From positions 62,001 to 126,000 of the forward strand of contig JASKMD010000028.1 of assembly GCA_030144725.1 (NCBI GenBank): a DNA stretch of 64,000 bases, given 5' to 3'. Source of the stretch: Haematococcus lacustris (Eukaryota > Chlorophyta > Chlorophyceae > Chlamydomonadales > Haematococcaceae). Positions 34,070-46,042 of this stretch are shown one piece after another (within the stretch, counting starts at the first letter, position 1; each line of letters starts with the position of its first letter). The notes beneath the pieces were generated by a model that saw only the letters and a program-made list of their open reading frames with translations, ran no database searches and was not told the DNA's origin. The position numbers and the translations under genes were made by a program.

Positions 34070-35767
34070 GAATCCTCCTGGCACGTCTGTTGTTGGCTGA
34101 GCGCCTGACACTGCCTACTGTAGTGCTCTAGAAGTTGTTACATCTGAGCACCGAGTGCAGATGTGTTCGACAGCTCAGCACCTACAGCTCAGCGTGTCCC
34201 CCACCTGCTGCACTGCAGCTCAAGAGCCCGCTCAAGAAGCTCATCACGGCGATGGTCAACATACTCGGTCGCGATGCCGAGCGATTGGTTTTACTTTGTG
34301 TATGTTCCATCTCTGGAGAAGCAATAAATTTGCTGTACGGATGCAGGGACACGCAGCTCCGCATGCAGACATCCTTTATATATATATTAAAGCCCGACCC
34401 GCCTGAGCTGCATAAGGGCTTTTAGGTGCCTAGCTCATTGGGCTACACACTGCCGTGTATCTTGCTCACCTAAGCTCATGCCTCCTTCATGTCACAAAAT
34501 ATGTTCGAACCGATCGCCCAATCACACTCGGACGAGATCAAGCGCCCCTCCGTTCGATCCCGCCGCTAGCCCACTGAGCGCAGCAGCTCTAATGTGGTGC
34601 TACTAGAGCTGGGTGCTATTACATGCTCCCAGCAGGCCTGATGCTGCCCACCATCCCCACCTTTGTGCTGCCTGCACTTGCAACCTTGTTCTAGCAGGCC
34701 TAAGCAGCAACAACAGCTGCTGCTACTGCCTAGCAGCCCCAACCCCTTGCAGCCTACACCTGCTGGGTGCTATTACATGCTCCCAGCAGGCTGAACCAGT
34801 AGTAACTGCAGCATCTACTGCCAGCCCCAGCTCCCTTTGCTTTGTCTTGTTCCCTATTTTGGTGGTTCAAAAGTCCAGTTCGGGCTCCACCTATAAGGGT
34901 ACTTTAGGGTTAAGGTTAGGGTTAGGCCCCAACTTAGGGTAAGGGTTAGGGTTGTAATGTCATGTGTCTCATCCGACAAATCAAACACCCAAACCACGCA
35001 GCTGCCTCCAGCGACAGTTTTCTGCTTAGTGGGGCTGGTATCAGCGAGCAAGTATCGCGCTCAGCGGCTCAGCGGCATGGACGGGTTCAGTTTTTTTCAT
35101 GCCAAATGTCTAAGGAGCGGTTCTGGCTCGACTAATGAGAAAACTAATCTCATTAGATTAGTCCCGGCCGTATTAGTTATTAGGTCGTCTATTAGTCGGC
35201 GTTGTTTCCACATATAGCGGTATGAGCGTACCCGTGCGACCCCAACGCACTGGTCGCATCCACAAGCGCGTCACATTTTCAGTGGCCATGCCGGCTGCCC
35301 GGCTGGTCGGCCGCGGCTAGCAAGCGGGCAGGTTGCGATGGCCCAGAGCCTACAATGGTACAACAAAAAAGAGCTTCCGCCGTCCGTGGTGATGAAAAAA
35401 GCAAGTTCAAGGACACTTGGAATTTTCAGTTCGGTTAATAATCGGCTAACACTTAGCACATAGGTCTTTTCGTGTGGCACGAATGACCTTGTCTATGGCA
35501 CAGGCACACGCGCGGGCACATACACGAGCAGCTGAGTTTACTTCGGTCTTTGTAGGGCATGCTTTTTATACACAGAAGCAGGTTGTGGCCTTCGGACTGA
35601 ACTGGGCAATAAACCGGATGTTTTGCACGGGGTGTGACCCCCCACCGAGATGGTTTGCACGGACTTTTTGCACGGCCGCGGTGCAAAACATCTTTTAACC
35701 AAAAGCCGGGGGGGTTATTTTCTGGGTTCTCCGATGGGCGGGCCAGGCAGTGGTGGTCAGCGCAAAG
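34070..35767. other. No confident gene
   Basis: Contains a short AT repeat at about 34376-34390, a degenerate telomere-like patch (34905-34954) and a hairpin at 35123-35160 (CTAATGAGA...TCTCATTAG). No domain-bearing frame was found. Confidence 0.35.
34905..34954. repeat. Degenerate (TTAGGG)n patch
   Basis: TTTAGGGTTAAGG, GTTAGGGTTAGG and TAAGGGTTAGGGTT, opposite in orientation to the CCCTAA patch at 30671. Confidence 0.8.
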
Positions 35768-36297
35768 ATGCCCGCTGGCTCTACTAGCAAGAAGCGTTCT
35801 GTCACGACCCAACCTGATAGCGATGTCGACGACGAAATTGTGGAGCCAGTGCAGTTGGCGAGACAGCCCGCTGGGCAACCAAGTCTCCCGGTAACTCTTC
35901 CACCTGTGAGGTAGATTTACTAGCCGCTGTCAGGTGGAATAGCGCAACCGCCTAACCGCTGCCCGCACAGGTCGTGTTGCTCTATCTAGAGCCATCTACA
36001 GCTCTGCGGACAAGACGACTGCGCAGCAGGGTAAAGAATGCCCACGGTAATCCTCTCCAGTAGCCTCAGCGCCGGCAGCTCCTACCAGCACCAGTGACTA
36101 CCATCGTTGCAGCATCAACGGAAGCAGCGCAAGCGGATGCAGCACCAGCCTCAGGAGCTGGGTCAGCGCACGATGCAGCTGTAACCCCTACCGCAAAGCA
36201 AAACCCAAAGCGAGTGCGTCCCCCACGCACAGCTAAAGGACAGCAAGAAGACACGCGTGGAGCTGAGCTAGGCGCGGGCCAGGCGAGCTACAGGTGA
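35768..36297 (+). CDS. Possible short multi-exon gene start, duplicated in inverse at 40.8 kb
   Basis: ATG at 35768 begins MPAGSTSKKRSVTTQPDSDVDDE and meets GTAACT near 35890. Next comes an exon after ACAG at about 35971 (VVLLYLEPSTALRTRRLRSR), then one near 36075 ending in a basic run (KQNPKRVRPPRTAK) and a stop. The same VVLLYLGPSTALRTRRLRSR exon lies inverted near 40755-40805. No domain is recognised. The basic patches suggest a nuclear or DNA-binding product of a repeated element, which is inference. Confidence 0.35.
35880..36086 (+). repeat. Left arm of a 0.2-kb inverted duplication
   Basis: CCGGTAACTCTTCCACCTG ... GCCGGCAGCTCCTACCAGC matches in inverse the bases at about 40678-40880 with few differences, so the arms enclose about 4.6 kb. 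Confidence 0.85.
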
Positions 36298-36469
36298 GAT
36301 GGTTAAGGTAATACCTAGCCACTAACACAGTAGGGGCAACACCAACAATTCGCCCCTTGCAGTACTCTTGCCATAACTCTGTTGTTGTGTGCCTATACAT
36401 GCAGGCCATCCACAATAACAGTTCAAGGGGACCACAACAACATAGAACGGCAAGACCGGCGGCCCGCCG

Positions 36470-37148
36470 CCCAGCCCCACCCCTCCCAGCCGCAGCCCAG
36501 CCCTGCCCCACCGCCTCCCAGCCCTGCTCCACCCCCTCCCAGCCTTGCGTTGCCCCTCCCCTCCCTGCCCAGCCCTGCCCCACCCCCTCCCAGCCCTGCC
36601 CTACCCCCTCCCAGCCCTGCCCCCTCCCTGCCCAGCCCTACCCCCACCCCTCCCAGCCTTGCGTTGCCCCTCCCCTCCCTGCCCAGCCCTGCCCCACCCC
36701 CTCCCAGCCCTGCCCCACCGCCTCCCAGCCCTAACCCACCCCCTCCCAGCCTTGCGTTGCCCCTCCCCTCCCTGCCCAGCCTTGCCACACCCCCTCCCAG
36801 CCCTGCCCTACCCCCTCCCAGCCCTGCCCCTCCCTGCCCAGCCCTAACCCACCCCCTCCCAGCCTTGCGTTGCCCCTCCCCTCCCTGCCCAGCCTTGCCA
36901 CACCCCCTCCCAGCCCTGCCCTACCCCCTCCCAGCCCTGCCCCTCCCTGCCCAGCCCTGCCCCACCCCCTCCCAGCCCTGCCCCACCGCCTCCCAGCCCT
37001 AACCCACCCCCTCCCAGCCTTGCGTTGCCCCTCCCCTCCCTGCCCAGCCTTGCCACACACCCTCCCAGCCCTGCCCTACCCCCTCCCAGCCCTGCCCCTC
37101 CCTGCCCCCTTCCCGGCCCCCTGCCCCCTGCCCTGCCCTGCCCTGCCT
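36470..37148. repeat. C-rich minisatellite (CCCTCCCAGCCCTGCC)
   Basis: Units of CCCAGCCCTGCCCCACCCCCT with variants CCTTGCGTTGCCCC in higher-order blocks of roughly 110-120 bases. The open frames on both strands come from the repeat. Confidence 0.9.
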
Positions 37149-37149
37149 G

Positions 37150-37760
37150 TAGGTGTGTGGCAGTGCAGGCTACAGGCAGGGCAGGTAGGTAGCAGCAGGC
37201 TGCAGGTGTGCTGTGGTGCATGAGCAGCAGCAGGCTGCAGTGCATGTGTTACAGTGCATGAGCAGCAACAGCAGCAGGCTGTAGCGCAAGAGCAGCTGTG
37301 CAAGGACAGCAGCAGAAGGAGGTTGTAGGTGTGTGGCAGTGCAGGCTGCAGGTAGCAGCAGGCTGTAGGTGTGCTGCAGTGCATGAGCAGCAGCAGCAGG
37401 CAGCAGTGCATGTGACGCAGTGCATGAGCAGCAACAGCAGCAGGCTGTAGCGCATGAGCAGCTGTGCAAGGACAGCAGCAGCAGGAGGTTGTACGTGTGT
37501 GGCAGTGCAGGCTGCAGGTAGCAGCAGGCTGTAGGTGTGCTGCAGTGCATGAGCAGCAGCAGCAGGCTGCAGTGCATGTGACGCAGTGCATGAGCAGCAA
37601 CAGCAGCAGGCTGTAGTGCAACGAGCAGCAGTGCATGGGCAGCAGCAGCAGCAGGTTGTAGGTGTGTTGCGGTGCATGATCAGCAGCAAGAGCAGCAGGC
37701 TGTAGTGCATGAGCAGTGCATGGACAGCAGCAGCAGGCTGTAGGTGTGTGGCAGTGCAGT
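37150..37760. repeat. Minisatellite with CAGCAGCAGGCTGTAGGTGTG
   Basis: Imperfect units containing GCAGCAGGCTG, TAGGTGTGTGGCAGTGCAGG and GCATGAGCAGC. Larger blocks recur at about 37250-37400 and 37430-37580. Confidence 0.85.
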
Positions 37761-37959
37761 CTTGTATTAGCAATCAGCAACAACTTTGAGCCCATCTGAG
37801 AAGAATCTTGCATGGTGCAAAAGCTTTCAAAAGGCTGTCCCGAGCTTCCGTTCAGTTCCATGCCACATAACGTGATTTGTAAGCTGTGAATGGTCAAGAT
37901 GTAATGAAGAAAGCGGTGGTGGTCATTAGCCGTGTATCCTCTTCTCAAATGATACCTAC

Positions 37960-38365
37960 GCCCCTTGTATGGACAACACCACCACGCGGTGATGCGCTAA
38001 TGCTGCAAACGTGGTAACCACCTGCTACATACCCCCTTTGCATGTAGGCATCACGGTCATGCCTAGCAAGTGCAGGCCTGGCAGTGATCCACACCCAAGG
38101 TGTCACAGCTAGCTGGACTACGGATGGTACCTATAGTGGAGGCTCACCTGATCCAGCCATATGCTAGGGTGTGGTGCACCGCATGCCCCTTGTATGGACA
38201 ACACCACCACGCGGTGATGCGCTTATGCTGCAAACGTGGTAGCCACCTGCTACATACCCCCTTTACATGTAGGCATCACGGTCATGCCTAGCAAGTGCAG
38301 GCCTGGCAGTGATCCAGCCACATGCTAGGATGTGGTGCGCGTTATGCCCCTTGTATGGACAACAA
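37960..38365. repeat. Direct repeat, two long copies and one partial
   Basis: GCCCCTTGTATGGACAACA starts at 37960, 38185 and 38346. The first two copies share about 135 bases (through CACGCGGTGATGCGCT and AGTGCAGGCCTGGCAGTG). Confidence 0.85.
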
Positions 38366-38369
38366 CACA

Positions 38370-40670
38370 CAGCTAGGTCCTGGAGACGTATCCATAACAA
38401 TGTAGTGTGTGCATGTGGTCGGTGCATGAGGGCGACACTAGGGGTATCAGGCTTGCAGCTGCAAACCATGCTATCACTTGCGTCTCGTGAGTAGTGCATT
38501 ACATCAAGGCTTGCTAAGACACGTTATGCTAGCAAGGGCAAGAACACGAGAACGTTGCGAAGATGGGTTATCCGTATAAGCGGGCCATCCATGCACTAAC
38601 CGGTTGTCAGCTTTACACAAAACACCCTTCCCTCCCACTATTACATTAGAAGACTAGGTATCATTGAGACTTCAAGGCTCTGTGTGACGTACGCTTGCAT
38701 CAACATGATGTTGCATACTCAACATGATCTTACAGGAGCCAAAGTTATGATGCATGGCAAGTACATGACAATCCTTTTCCCCAATCCTTTTCAATGCCAT
38801 TCACAAAGCCAAGCAGCCCAATGTCTCGTCATCATCTGTGGGTGCTACTATCCACACAGCAAGGAAGTCAAGAAGCCCAAGACATACATAGCGCAATTGT
38901 TTTCACTTGTCCCACAGCGGAAGGAAGAAGGAAGGGGCCAAGGGGCAGGAGGCCAGTAGGGCTGAGCCGGGCTAGGCTAAGCAGAGGCTGTATTGTGGCA
39001 GGTAAGGGGAAAATGGTAGAAAGGAAGGGGAGAGGAGGTGCCCATCAGATCTGCAACCAAGGGGCATGCACATGAGGGAGGAGGTTAGGCTGGGTATTGG
39101 GTGTCAGCCACTTGCCGGCAGGCAGTTAGCCACTTCTTAGGGGGGTTAGGGAGAAGAGGGAGAGGGAGGGTTAGGGAGAAGAGAGGGCAGGCAGGAGAGG
39201 AAGAAGAGGAATGAGGTTGGGTAGGGAGAAAAGGGACAAGAGGGGCCTTCCTCCTGGCTGCTGTGTAGGATAGGGAGGGGACCACGATGTCCGGGGGGAG
39301 GTGAGGGGGAATGGGGAAGTGGGGGCGTAGGAGACTTGGAGGTGTTGGTGATGGGACAGGGTAGGGTTAGGGAGAAGGGACTGAGGGGTCGCTATGTGAC
39401 TGTTACACCTGCAGCAAGCAAGGGGCACGCTTGTGATCAACAAACAAGGACATGCATGACTAGAAGTGGGCAGGCTGGCCAAACACCCCGACAACGCCTG
39501 GCTGCCGCTCCTGGCTGTGCTGTGCTGGGAATGCTGGAAGTGGCATGCATTGGCATAGACACACAGATAGGCACACATGATGGGACACACAGATAGGAAC
39601 ACGCAGGCACATGCACAGGCTAGCACGAGACATGTGTACCTGGACATTTCTAGAAGATTGCTGACATTGCTGACTTGTATCAACATTTCCGCTGCTCCTG
39701 CCGCCACTGCCGCCGCTGCTGCCGCTGTTGCCGCCACTGCCGCTGTCGACGCCTGTCGATGTCGCTGTCGCCTCTGCCACTGCTGCTGCCATCGTCCTAG
39801 TTGCATTCCTCTGGTATGCTGTCCGCTTGCCCCTGTCCCCCACTACCTGCCTAGCCATTCTGTTCTTGCCATCGTTGTTACAAGGGCCTACTCCTGTTGT
39901 GCTGCCGCCACTGCTGCCACCATTGCTGCTGCTGCTAGCACCGCCTCCCCCACTGCTGCAGCCATCACATCATGCGCCTTGGGCGGGCATCTGCACAAGC
40001 ACCAGTAGGCACAAGCATGGACATATCCTTCCCTGTTGATAAGCAAAGCATGCTCTTCTCTGATGGTCTATCCCTCCTGCGTTTGCCACTGCAGCTCTGA
40101 GTGTATACTGTTGTCCTGCCTGGCTGCCGCTGGCCCTCCACCGCCTGCCTACCCAAGCTGCATGCAACCAGCATGCCCCTGCTGTTGTGCCTGCGTACTC
40201 CTGCAATGCTGCCTGCCTACCCCTGCTGCCCCTGCCCCTGCTGCGCGTCATACCTGCCCCTGCCCCTTGTGGGCCAGCTGTGCTTACTGCATGCTCCTCC
40301 TGTGATGCCAACATGCACTTGCCCCTTGTGAGGCAATGTCTGCTCACGGGTGGTACGCTTCTGTGTGGCCACACCTGTGGACCAGCACCACAACCAGGAC
40401 GATGCCACACATAGGAGTTAAGCAATGCAGCGCATAGCTGTGCATTTAGTGAGGTGAGGTGCAACAACAGCAGCAAGCAACAGCATGTGCGGGTATACCA
40501 GCAACAACGGGCACAACGCAGCTCATACCTGGGTTGGAGCGACCGTTCCTTACTGCGCGAGCTGCGTTGGCCGCTGGGACCGCAGTCCATCCTCAGCATC
40601 CGCAGCAGCTGCTACGGACGTAGCGTTGGCCCAGCAGCTGCTTTGTGCACTGCAGCTGGTGCGCCTTGTC
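38370..40670. other. No confident gene
   Basis: A purine-rich stretch with GTTAGGGAGAAG-type units lies at 39080-39390, and Ala/Ser codon runs at 39680-39980. No domain or splice chain is recognised. Confidence 0.35.
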
Positions 40671-40677
40671 TGGTGCT

Positions 40678-40880
40678 GGTAGGAGCTGCCGGCGCTGAGG
40701 CTACTGGAGAGGATTACCGTGGGCATTCTTTACCCTGCTGCGCAGTCGTCTTGTCCGCAGAGCTGTAGATGGACCTAGATAGAGCAACACGACCTGTGCG
40801 GGCAGCGGTTTGGCGGTTGCGCTATTCCACCTGACAGCGGCTAGTAAATCTACCTCACAGGTGGAAGAGTTACCGGGAGA
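40678..40880 (-). repeat. Right arm of the 0.2-kb inverted duplication
   Basis: Inverse counterpart of 35880-36086. On the minus strand it reads VVLLYLGPSTALRTRRLRSR between an ACAG acceptor and a donor, the same exon as at about 35971. Confidence 0.85.
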
Positions 40881-41204
40881 CTTGATTGCGCTGGGTGGTT
40901 GGAAGCACTGGCACTGGCAATGCAAGAAGTTTACTTTGTCGCGCGCTCCTGCACAGGAGCACTAGAGGAACACTCTCATCTTGCGACAGCAACCTCTGGG
41001 ACTAGAGCTGTTGGACTACGCCAAGGCTGGCAAGATGGTGCATGCATGATGCATTTACCCCCTATTGAAAGCTGATTTAGAGGATGCAAGCGGTGAGCAG
41101 CCACCAGCCCAGCCAGTTGCCTAGCACAACCCAGCCTAGCGTAGGGGCCCCCTTCCTGCCCAGCCCCAGGGCCCCCCTGCTGCCCAGCCCCCGGACAGCC
41201 CTGG

Positions 41205-41738
41205 GACAGCCCTGCTGGGGCAGCCCTGCTGCCCAGCCCTGCTGCTCAGCCCTGCTGCCCAGCCCTGCTGCCCAGCCCTGCTGCCCAGCCCTGCTGCCCA
41301 ACCCTGCTGCCCAGCCCTGCTGCCCAGCCCTGCTGCCCAGCCCTGCTGCCCAGCCCTGCTGCCCAGCCCTGCTGGACAGCCCTGCTGCACAGCCCTGGGG
41401 CAGCCCTGCTGCCCAGCCCTGCTGCCCAGCCCTGCTGCTCAGCCCTGCTGCCCAGCCCTGCTGCCCAGCCCTGCTGCCCAGCCCTGCTGCCCAGCCCTGC
41501 TGCTCAGCCCTGCTGCCCAGCCCTGCTGCCCAGCCCTGCTGCCCAGCCCTGCTGCCCAGCCCTGCTGCCCAGCCCTGCTGCCCAGCCCTGCTGCCCAGCC
41601 CTGCTGCCCAGCCCTGCTGCCCAGCCCTGCTGCCCAGCCCTGCTGCCCAGCCCTGCTGCCCAGCCCTGCTGCCCAGCCCTGCTGCCCAGCCCTGCTGCCC
41701 AGCCCTGCTGCCCAGCCCTGTGGCAGCCCTGCTGCCCA
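41205..41738. repeat. (CAGCCCTGCTGCC)n 13-base minisatellite
   Basis: About 38 copies with CTGCTGCTC, CTGCTGGA and GGGG variants. Confidence 0.95.
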
Positions 41739-41740
41739 GC

Positions 41741-42110
41741 CTCCCCTCCCCTCCCCTCCCCTCCCCTCCCCTCCCCTCCCCTCCCCTCCCCTCCCCTCCC
41801 CTCCCCTCCCCTCCCCTCCCCTCCCCTCCCCTCCCCTCCCCTCCCCTCCCCTCCCCTCCCCTCCCCTCCCCTCCCCTCCCCTCCCCTCCCCTCCCCTCCC
41901 CTCCCCTCCCCTCCCCTCCCCTCCCCTCCCCTCCCCTCCCCTCCCCTCCCCTCCCCTCCCCTCCCCTCCCCTCCCCTCCCCTCCCCTCCCCTCCCCTCCC
42001 CTCCCCTCCCCTCCCCTCCCCTCCCCTCCCCTCCCCTCCCCTCCCCTCCCCTCCCCTCCCCTCCCCTCCCCTCCCCTCCCCTCCCCTCCCCTCCCCTCCC
42101 CTCCCCTCCC
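41741..42110. repeat. (CTCCC)n pentanucleotide array, about 73 units
   Basis: Almost perfect CTCCC/CCCCT repeats directly after the 13-base minisatellite. Long frames on both strands are by-products. Confidence 0.95.
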
Positions 42111-42475
42111 TCGCAGCCTCAGCCAACCTGCTTGTGACTGAGATGGTCACGAAGGCGCATGCCCAAGCCCTGCAGCTTCCTGTGAAGGGTGATGCAGCTG
42201 GTAATGAAGTTGTGGCATCAAGCGGGCATTCTTTGGCAGTCATGCCCTCTCAGGTGCCTGGCAAGGCGCAGCTCGAGATGTGTATGCAGCATTATTGAAC
42301 AACTTGGAGCAGAAACTAGGCTGCTAATAGCAGGCACGTACAGCATAGGCAGGTGAGGCTGTACAACTGACTTCAGTGGTTGCAAAATTACCTGCCCTGC
42401 TCTTATTCATTTACGTTGATACACTGTAAGAAAGACGGGATTTCAAGTTGTGCCAAACCTGCCCTGCCAAGTGTC

Positions 42476-42724
42476 CCCAGGCAGCACCACCCTACCCACT
42501 AACTGCAGGGGTTCTGGCACCACTAGGAGCATGGCTGGCAGCAACACCACCCTACCCACAAACTGTAGGGGTGCTGGCAACAACATGAGCATAGTAGGCA
42601 GCAACACCACCCTACCCACTAGCTGCAGGGGTGCTGGCACCACCAGGAGCACAGCTGGCAGCAGCACCACCCTACACACTAGCTGTAGGGGTGCTGGCAA
42701 CAACAGGAGCATAGCAGGCAGCAG
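42476..42724. repeat. Four-copy minisatellite, about 60 bases per unit
   Basis: GGCAGCAACACCACCCTACC starts each unit at about 42480, 42538, 42598 and 42658, with alternating GGCACCACCAGGAGCA and GGCAACAACATGAGCA ends. Confidence 0.9.
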
Positions 42725-42775
42725 GATGGAGCTGATGAGTAGGCATCTTGACCATATGACTTGTATGTATAAGTC

Positions 42776-43111
42776 CTATCTGGAGGCTGCGCGTGTGCGC
42801 ACGCTCTTTAGCATATCAATCTTAACATACTCATGAATAGATCTGCGTTGAGGCTGGGGCCTGGCAGTGACACGGGAACAAGGCCTGGCAGTCACAGTTG
42901 CACATGGAACTCGAGTGTTCTTGCCCAGGGAGACTGGTGTTCTGTGTGCGGCAATGGCTAGCTTAAACGCAGCGACATCAGTGGACAGTGCGAGTTCTTT
43001 GGCCCGGACTGCGGGCTGCGGACCCTTGCGGACCACTGCGACCGAAATATAGCATCTTACATAGCAATTTACATAGCTGGTGATGAACTGGCTTGGTTTC
43101 TCAGGTCTCAT
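42776..43111 (-). CDS. Open frame of unknown function
   Basis: A 111-residue minus-strand frame (SQFITSYVNCYVRCYISV..., GPQPAVRAKELALSTDVAAFKL...) with Arg-rich end. No domain is recognised. It may be a repeat-borne or chance frame. Confidence 0.25.
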   Translation of the reverse strand: MRPEKPSQFITSYVNCYVRCYISVAVVRKGPQPAVRAKELALSTDVAAFKLAIAAHRTPVSLGKNTRVPCATVTARPCSRVTARPQPQRRSIHEYVKIDMLKSVRTRAASR

Positions 43112-43681
43112 AGGCTCGGGTCACACCCTGCAAAGCTAACTTCAACGTGAGTTGCGACGGCCATATTGATCAGCGCAGCGCGATGATAGCCGCTGCGCGA
43201 AGAACGGCCGTCGGTGCGTCGGGCGCAAACCTCCTCACTCCCCTCACACTGGCCGTCGCAAACCTCCAGTATAACTAATGAGAAAAACCGCACCCTACAA
43301 ATGTCCCATTTTTTTGCTGTCCAGTTGACTGTCCAACCAGGACGTCAGATGATGGACTGCCAGCTTTAGTTGGTTCTTTGTGTGGTTTCCCAACGTGTCC
43401 TCTGTCTAGAAATCGAATCATTTTGTAGACACGCAGTGGGCACAAGTTTTTAATGTTTGAACATTTGCTGACCTGAAAACTTGCAATGTCCGCCGTTCAC
43501 GCCGCGCTGGGTCCAGGCTGCATATGGCAGTCGCTAAGATTGTCTGCGACGCTCCAGAACACGTCGCGGGTTAGGGGCCAGCCACCCGGCAAACTGCTGG
43601 GGCTGGCTGCACACTAGTCAGGCCATCAGCAGCTCACCGGATGCACCCCCCCTACCCCCCCTCGACAGCGAAGATCCTGTC

Positions 43682-46042
43682 ATGCTCAGGCAAGTTCTTT
43701 GCCTGTTCTACGAGTTCTTTGCCAGCCCCAACTGCCTGACAGTCCGCTACCAGCTGGAGCGGCGGCTTGTGTGCAAATGGCAGCACCGTTACGCCATGCT
43801 CGTGCCAGTCTTTGAGGACCCCAGCAACCAGGCGCTGCTGGCCAAGCTGCAGGAGCTGGGCAACATCAACCTGTGGTGTGACAACAACACCATTGGAGCG
43901 CACTCAATGCAGCTGGCGGTCAGCATGCAGCAGCATTTTGCCAACACAGATGACCTGCTGGCCTTCACTCTGACCTGGCCTGGCCTGGACCCCGCCCCGA
44001 CCTGACCTGACCTGACCTGCATGCATGCACTTGCAGAGCGCTTTGTCAAGCTGCCAAGGCAGCCAGGGCATGGTTGAACTGTAACGACGAGGAGGCTCAG
44101 ATGTTCATCCGGGTTGCGTCTAGGTATGGCGTCGACGCTGAGAGCTCGGAGCTGCGGGCCTGCAACCTGGACAAGGAGCATGTTGCTGACTTGAAGGGGG
44201 AGGCTGCCAGGCACCGCCGCCTGCTGAGATGAAGCGGCAAGGTTCCGTGCAGGACCCTTTGCCCTTGCCCCGCCGCATGCGCCATGCGGTGCATGTGTGC
44301 CGGTGCTTGGAGCCGTGGCAGCAGCCCCCCACCCACCCGTGCCAGGGCAACCAAAGCATGGCAAGCGTACGGGTGGTCCCCAGATCCTCACCTGCCCACT
44401 CCCTGTCACCCTTTCCCCCCATGACCAGGGTAGGGCTGCACTTCATCAAACTAGACAGTAGGGTGCTGCACGGGGTGTGCACGCAGCTAGGGCTGACCAA
44501 GGAGACCAAGGAAGCCTTCACCACAGAGCCAGCGCTGAGGAAGCACTGGGCTAGGTGGTTCAGCACAGGCAAGCTGGCAAACAAGGGGTTCGAGTTTGAG
44601 AGGACGGTAGAGACGGACGGTGTCTCTGTGTGTGTCCACTACACGCCCCCCCTCCCCCCTCCTCCCGTCCCACACCCAGCTGCCAGCAGCAACAGCCGCC
44701 AAGTGCAGAAGCAGCAGCAGCCCATGCGCTGGGACTCCCCGGCATCGGAAAGCGCATAGCTGAGCGGCGTGACTTCGTTTATACCCAGCAATGCAGATTG
44801 GGGTGGGCATCGACCCCGGCATTACCCAGGCAGTCAGCGCAGCCTCAGGGATGTGGGACCAGGAGCCCAGCTCCGCCGGTGGAAGCTGACCAAGGGCCAG
44901 GGAAAGCAGGCCAGTGGCACGAACAATGCCCACCACACCACCCAGCGTGGCTGGCTCCAATCCAGCCCCACCTCCAGCACCTGGCTGCAGCCAGCTCAGC
45001 CGGCACCTCCCTTGAGGCCAAGCTGAAGCACATCACCGTCACCCTAGCTACCTGGGATGCGGTGTGGGAGGTGTACCTGGACCCCAAGTGGACACGGCAG
45101 CGGCTGAGGCTGTAAGGAGCCCAGGACCGCGTGCTGGAGCTGTTCTTGACGAGGGTGAGGGTGGGTGGGTGGGAGGGTAAGGAACTGAGAGGTGGTGGGT
45201 TGGGCATGAAGCCACCATGTGTGTGCCTTGCGTGCATGGCTGCAGTTGGAGGAGGACATGGTGGAGGTGTCCATGGAGCGCCATGGGCGTGCCAAGCAGC
45301 TGGTGGTCTTTTTTGGAGCAGCTGGCATTGGCACCCGGGGAGGGTGGGGTGCTGATGCGGTGCTGCGAGCCTGCCGCAAGGTGGTGTGCAGGCCCAGGGG
45401 CAAAGATCAGGATGGGGGCAGGGTGGTGCTAGTGGATGAGCACCGCACCAGCCGGGTCAGCTCAGCAGTGAATGGCAAGCAGCCCTGTGAGGAGGAGCTG
45501 GACCATGAGCAGCCCACCAGGCCTGCAGACTGGAAGCCACCAGAAGGGCAGGGGGAACACCGCCTGCTGTGCCCAGCCTCGAGCCAGCAGCGTGACCAGC
45601 AAGTGAGGGGTCTGATGTGGTGCCCGGTAGTGGCCCCCCACACGCCCCCACAGCCCCCATGCTGCAGCCAGGCAGCCACACAGCCAGCCGCCTTGGAGCC
45701 AGGCCCATTACTCCTCTGCTAGCCAAGCGCAGCAAGCGCAACAAGGCTGAGCAGGCAGCTAAGTCCACACAGCCCACTGAGGGCAAAGGCAAGGCCAAGG
45801 GCAAGGCTGCCCAAACCAAGCCAACACCACAGTCGGGCAGGTGGCTGGACAGGGACTGCAATGCAGCGCTGAACATCCAGCACATTGAGGAGAGCAGGTG
45901 GCGCCCCCTGGAGCTGTGCTGGTGGCCAGAGCAGGTAGCTCTGCCAGTCAGGGGCAAGGAGTACCCTGAGCTGGGCTACAAGCGGCTGCGAGACAAGCCG
46001 GCTGCGAGACGAGCCACACAAGGCCCAGCAGCCGCAGCCTAA
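43682..46042 (+). pseudogene. Fanzor-like (TnpB-related) nuclease, near full length, decayed (copy A)
   Basis: Segments in order: 43682-44005 (MLRQVLCLFYEFF...), about 44030-44230 (RVASRYGVDAESSELRACN), about 44430-44750 (HKVG-like helices, then FERTVETDGVSVCVHY), RuvC-I VGIDPGITQAVSAA with Asp at 44812-44814, WKLTKGQ and WLAPIQPHLQHL, exon from 45246 with RuvC-II LVDEHRTSRVSS (Glu 45438-45440), and RuvC-III RWLDRDCNAALNI with Asp at 45854-45856. TnpB/Fanzor proteins are RNA-guided DNA nucleases of transposons with exactly this D-E-D order. The reading frame changes at least four times between 44700 and 45720, and TAA interrupts at about 45113, so this copy is inactive. The usual four-Cys zinc finger between RuvC-II and RuvC-III is not obvious. 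Confidence 0.75.

Noticed and set aside
37150..38365. Spaced repeats that might suggest a CRISPR array
   Set aside because: Units are imperfect, spacers are not unique, and the setting is eukaryotic; these are minisatellites and a segmental repeat.
41077..42298. Long frames through the CAGCCCTGCTGCC and CTCCC arrays
   Set aside because: Simple-sequence by-products on both strands.
43682..46042. Bacterial IS200/IS605 or IS607 element
   Set aside because: Copies carry spliceosomal introns, NLS-like starts and lie among eukaryotic genes; no TnpA or serine recombinase was seen. Eukaryotic Fanzor fits better.
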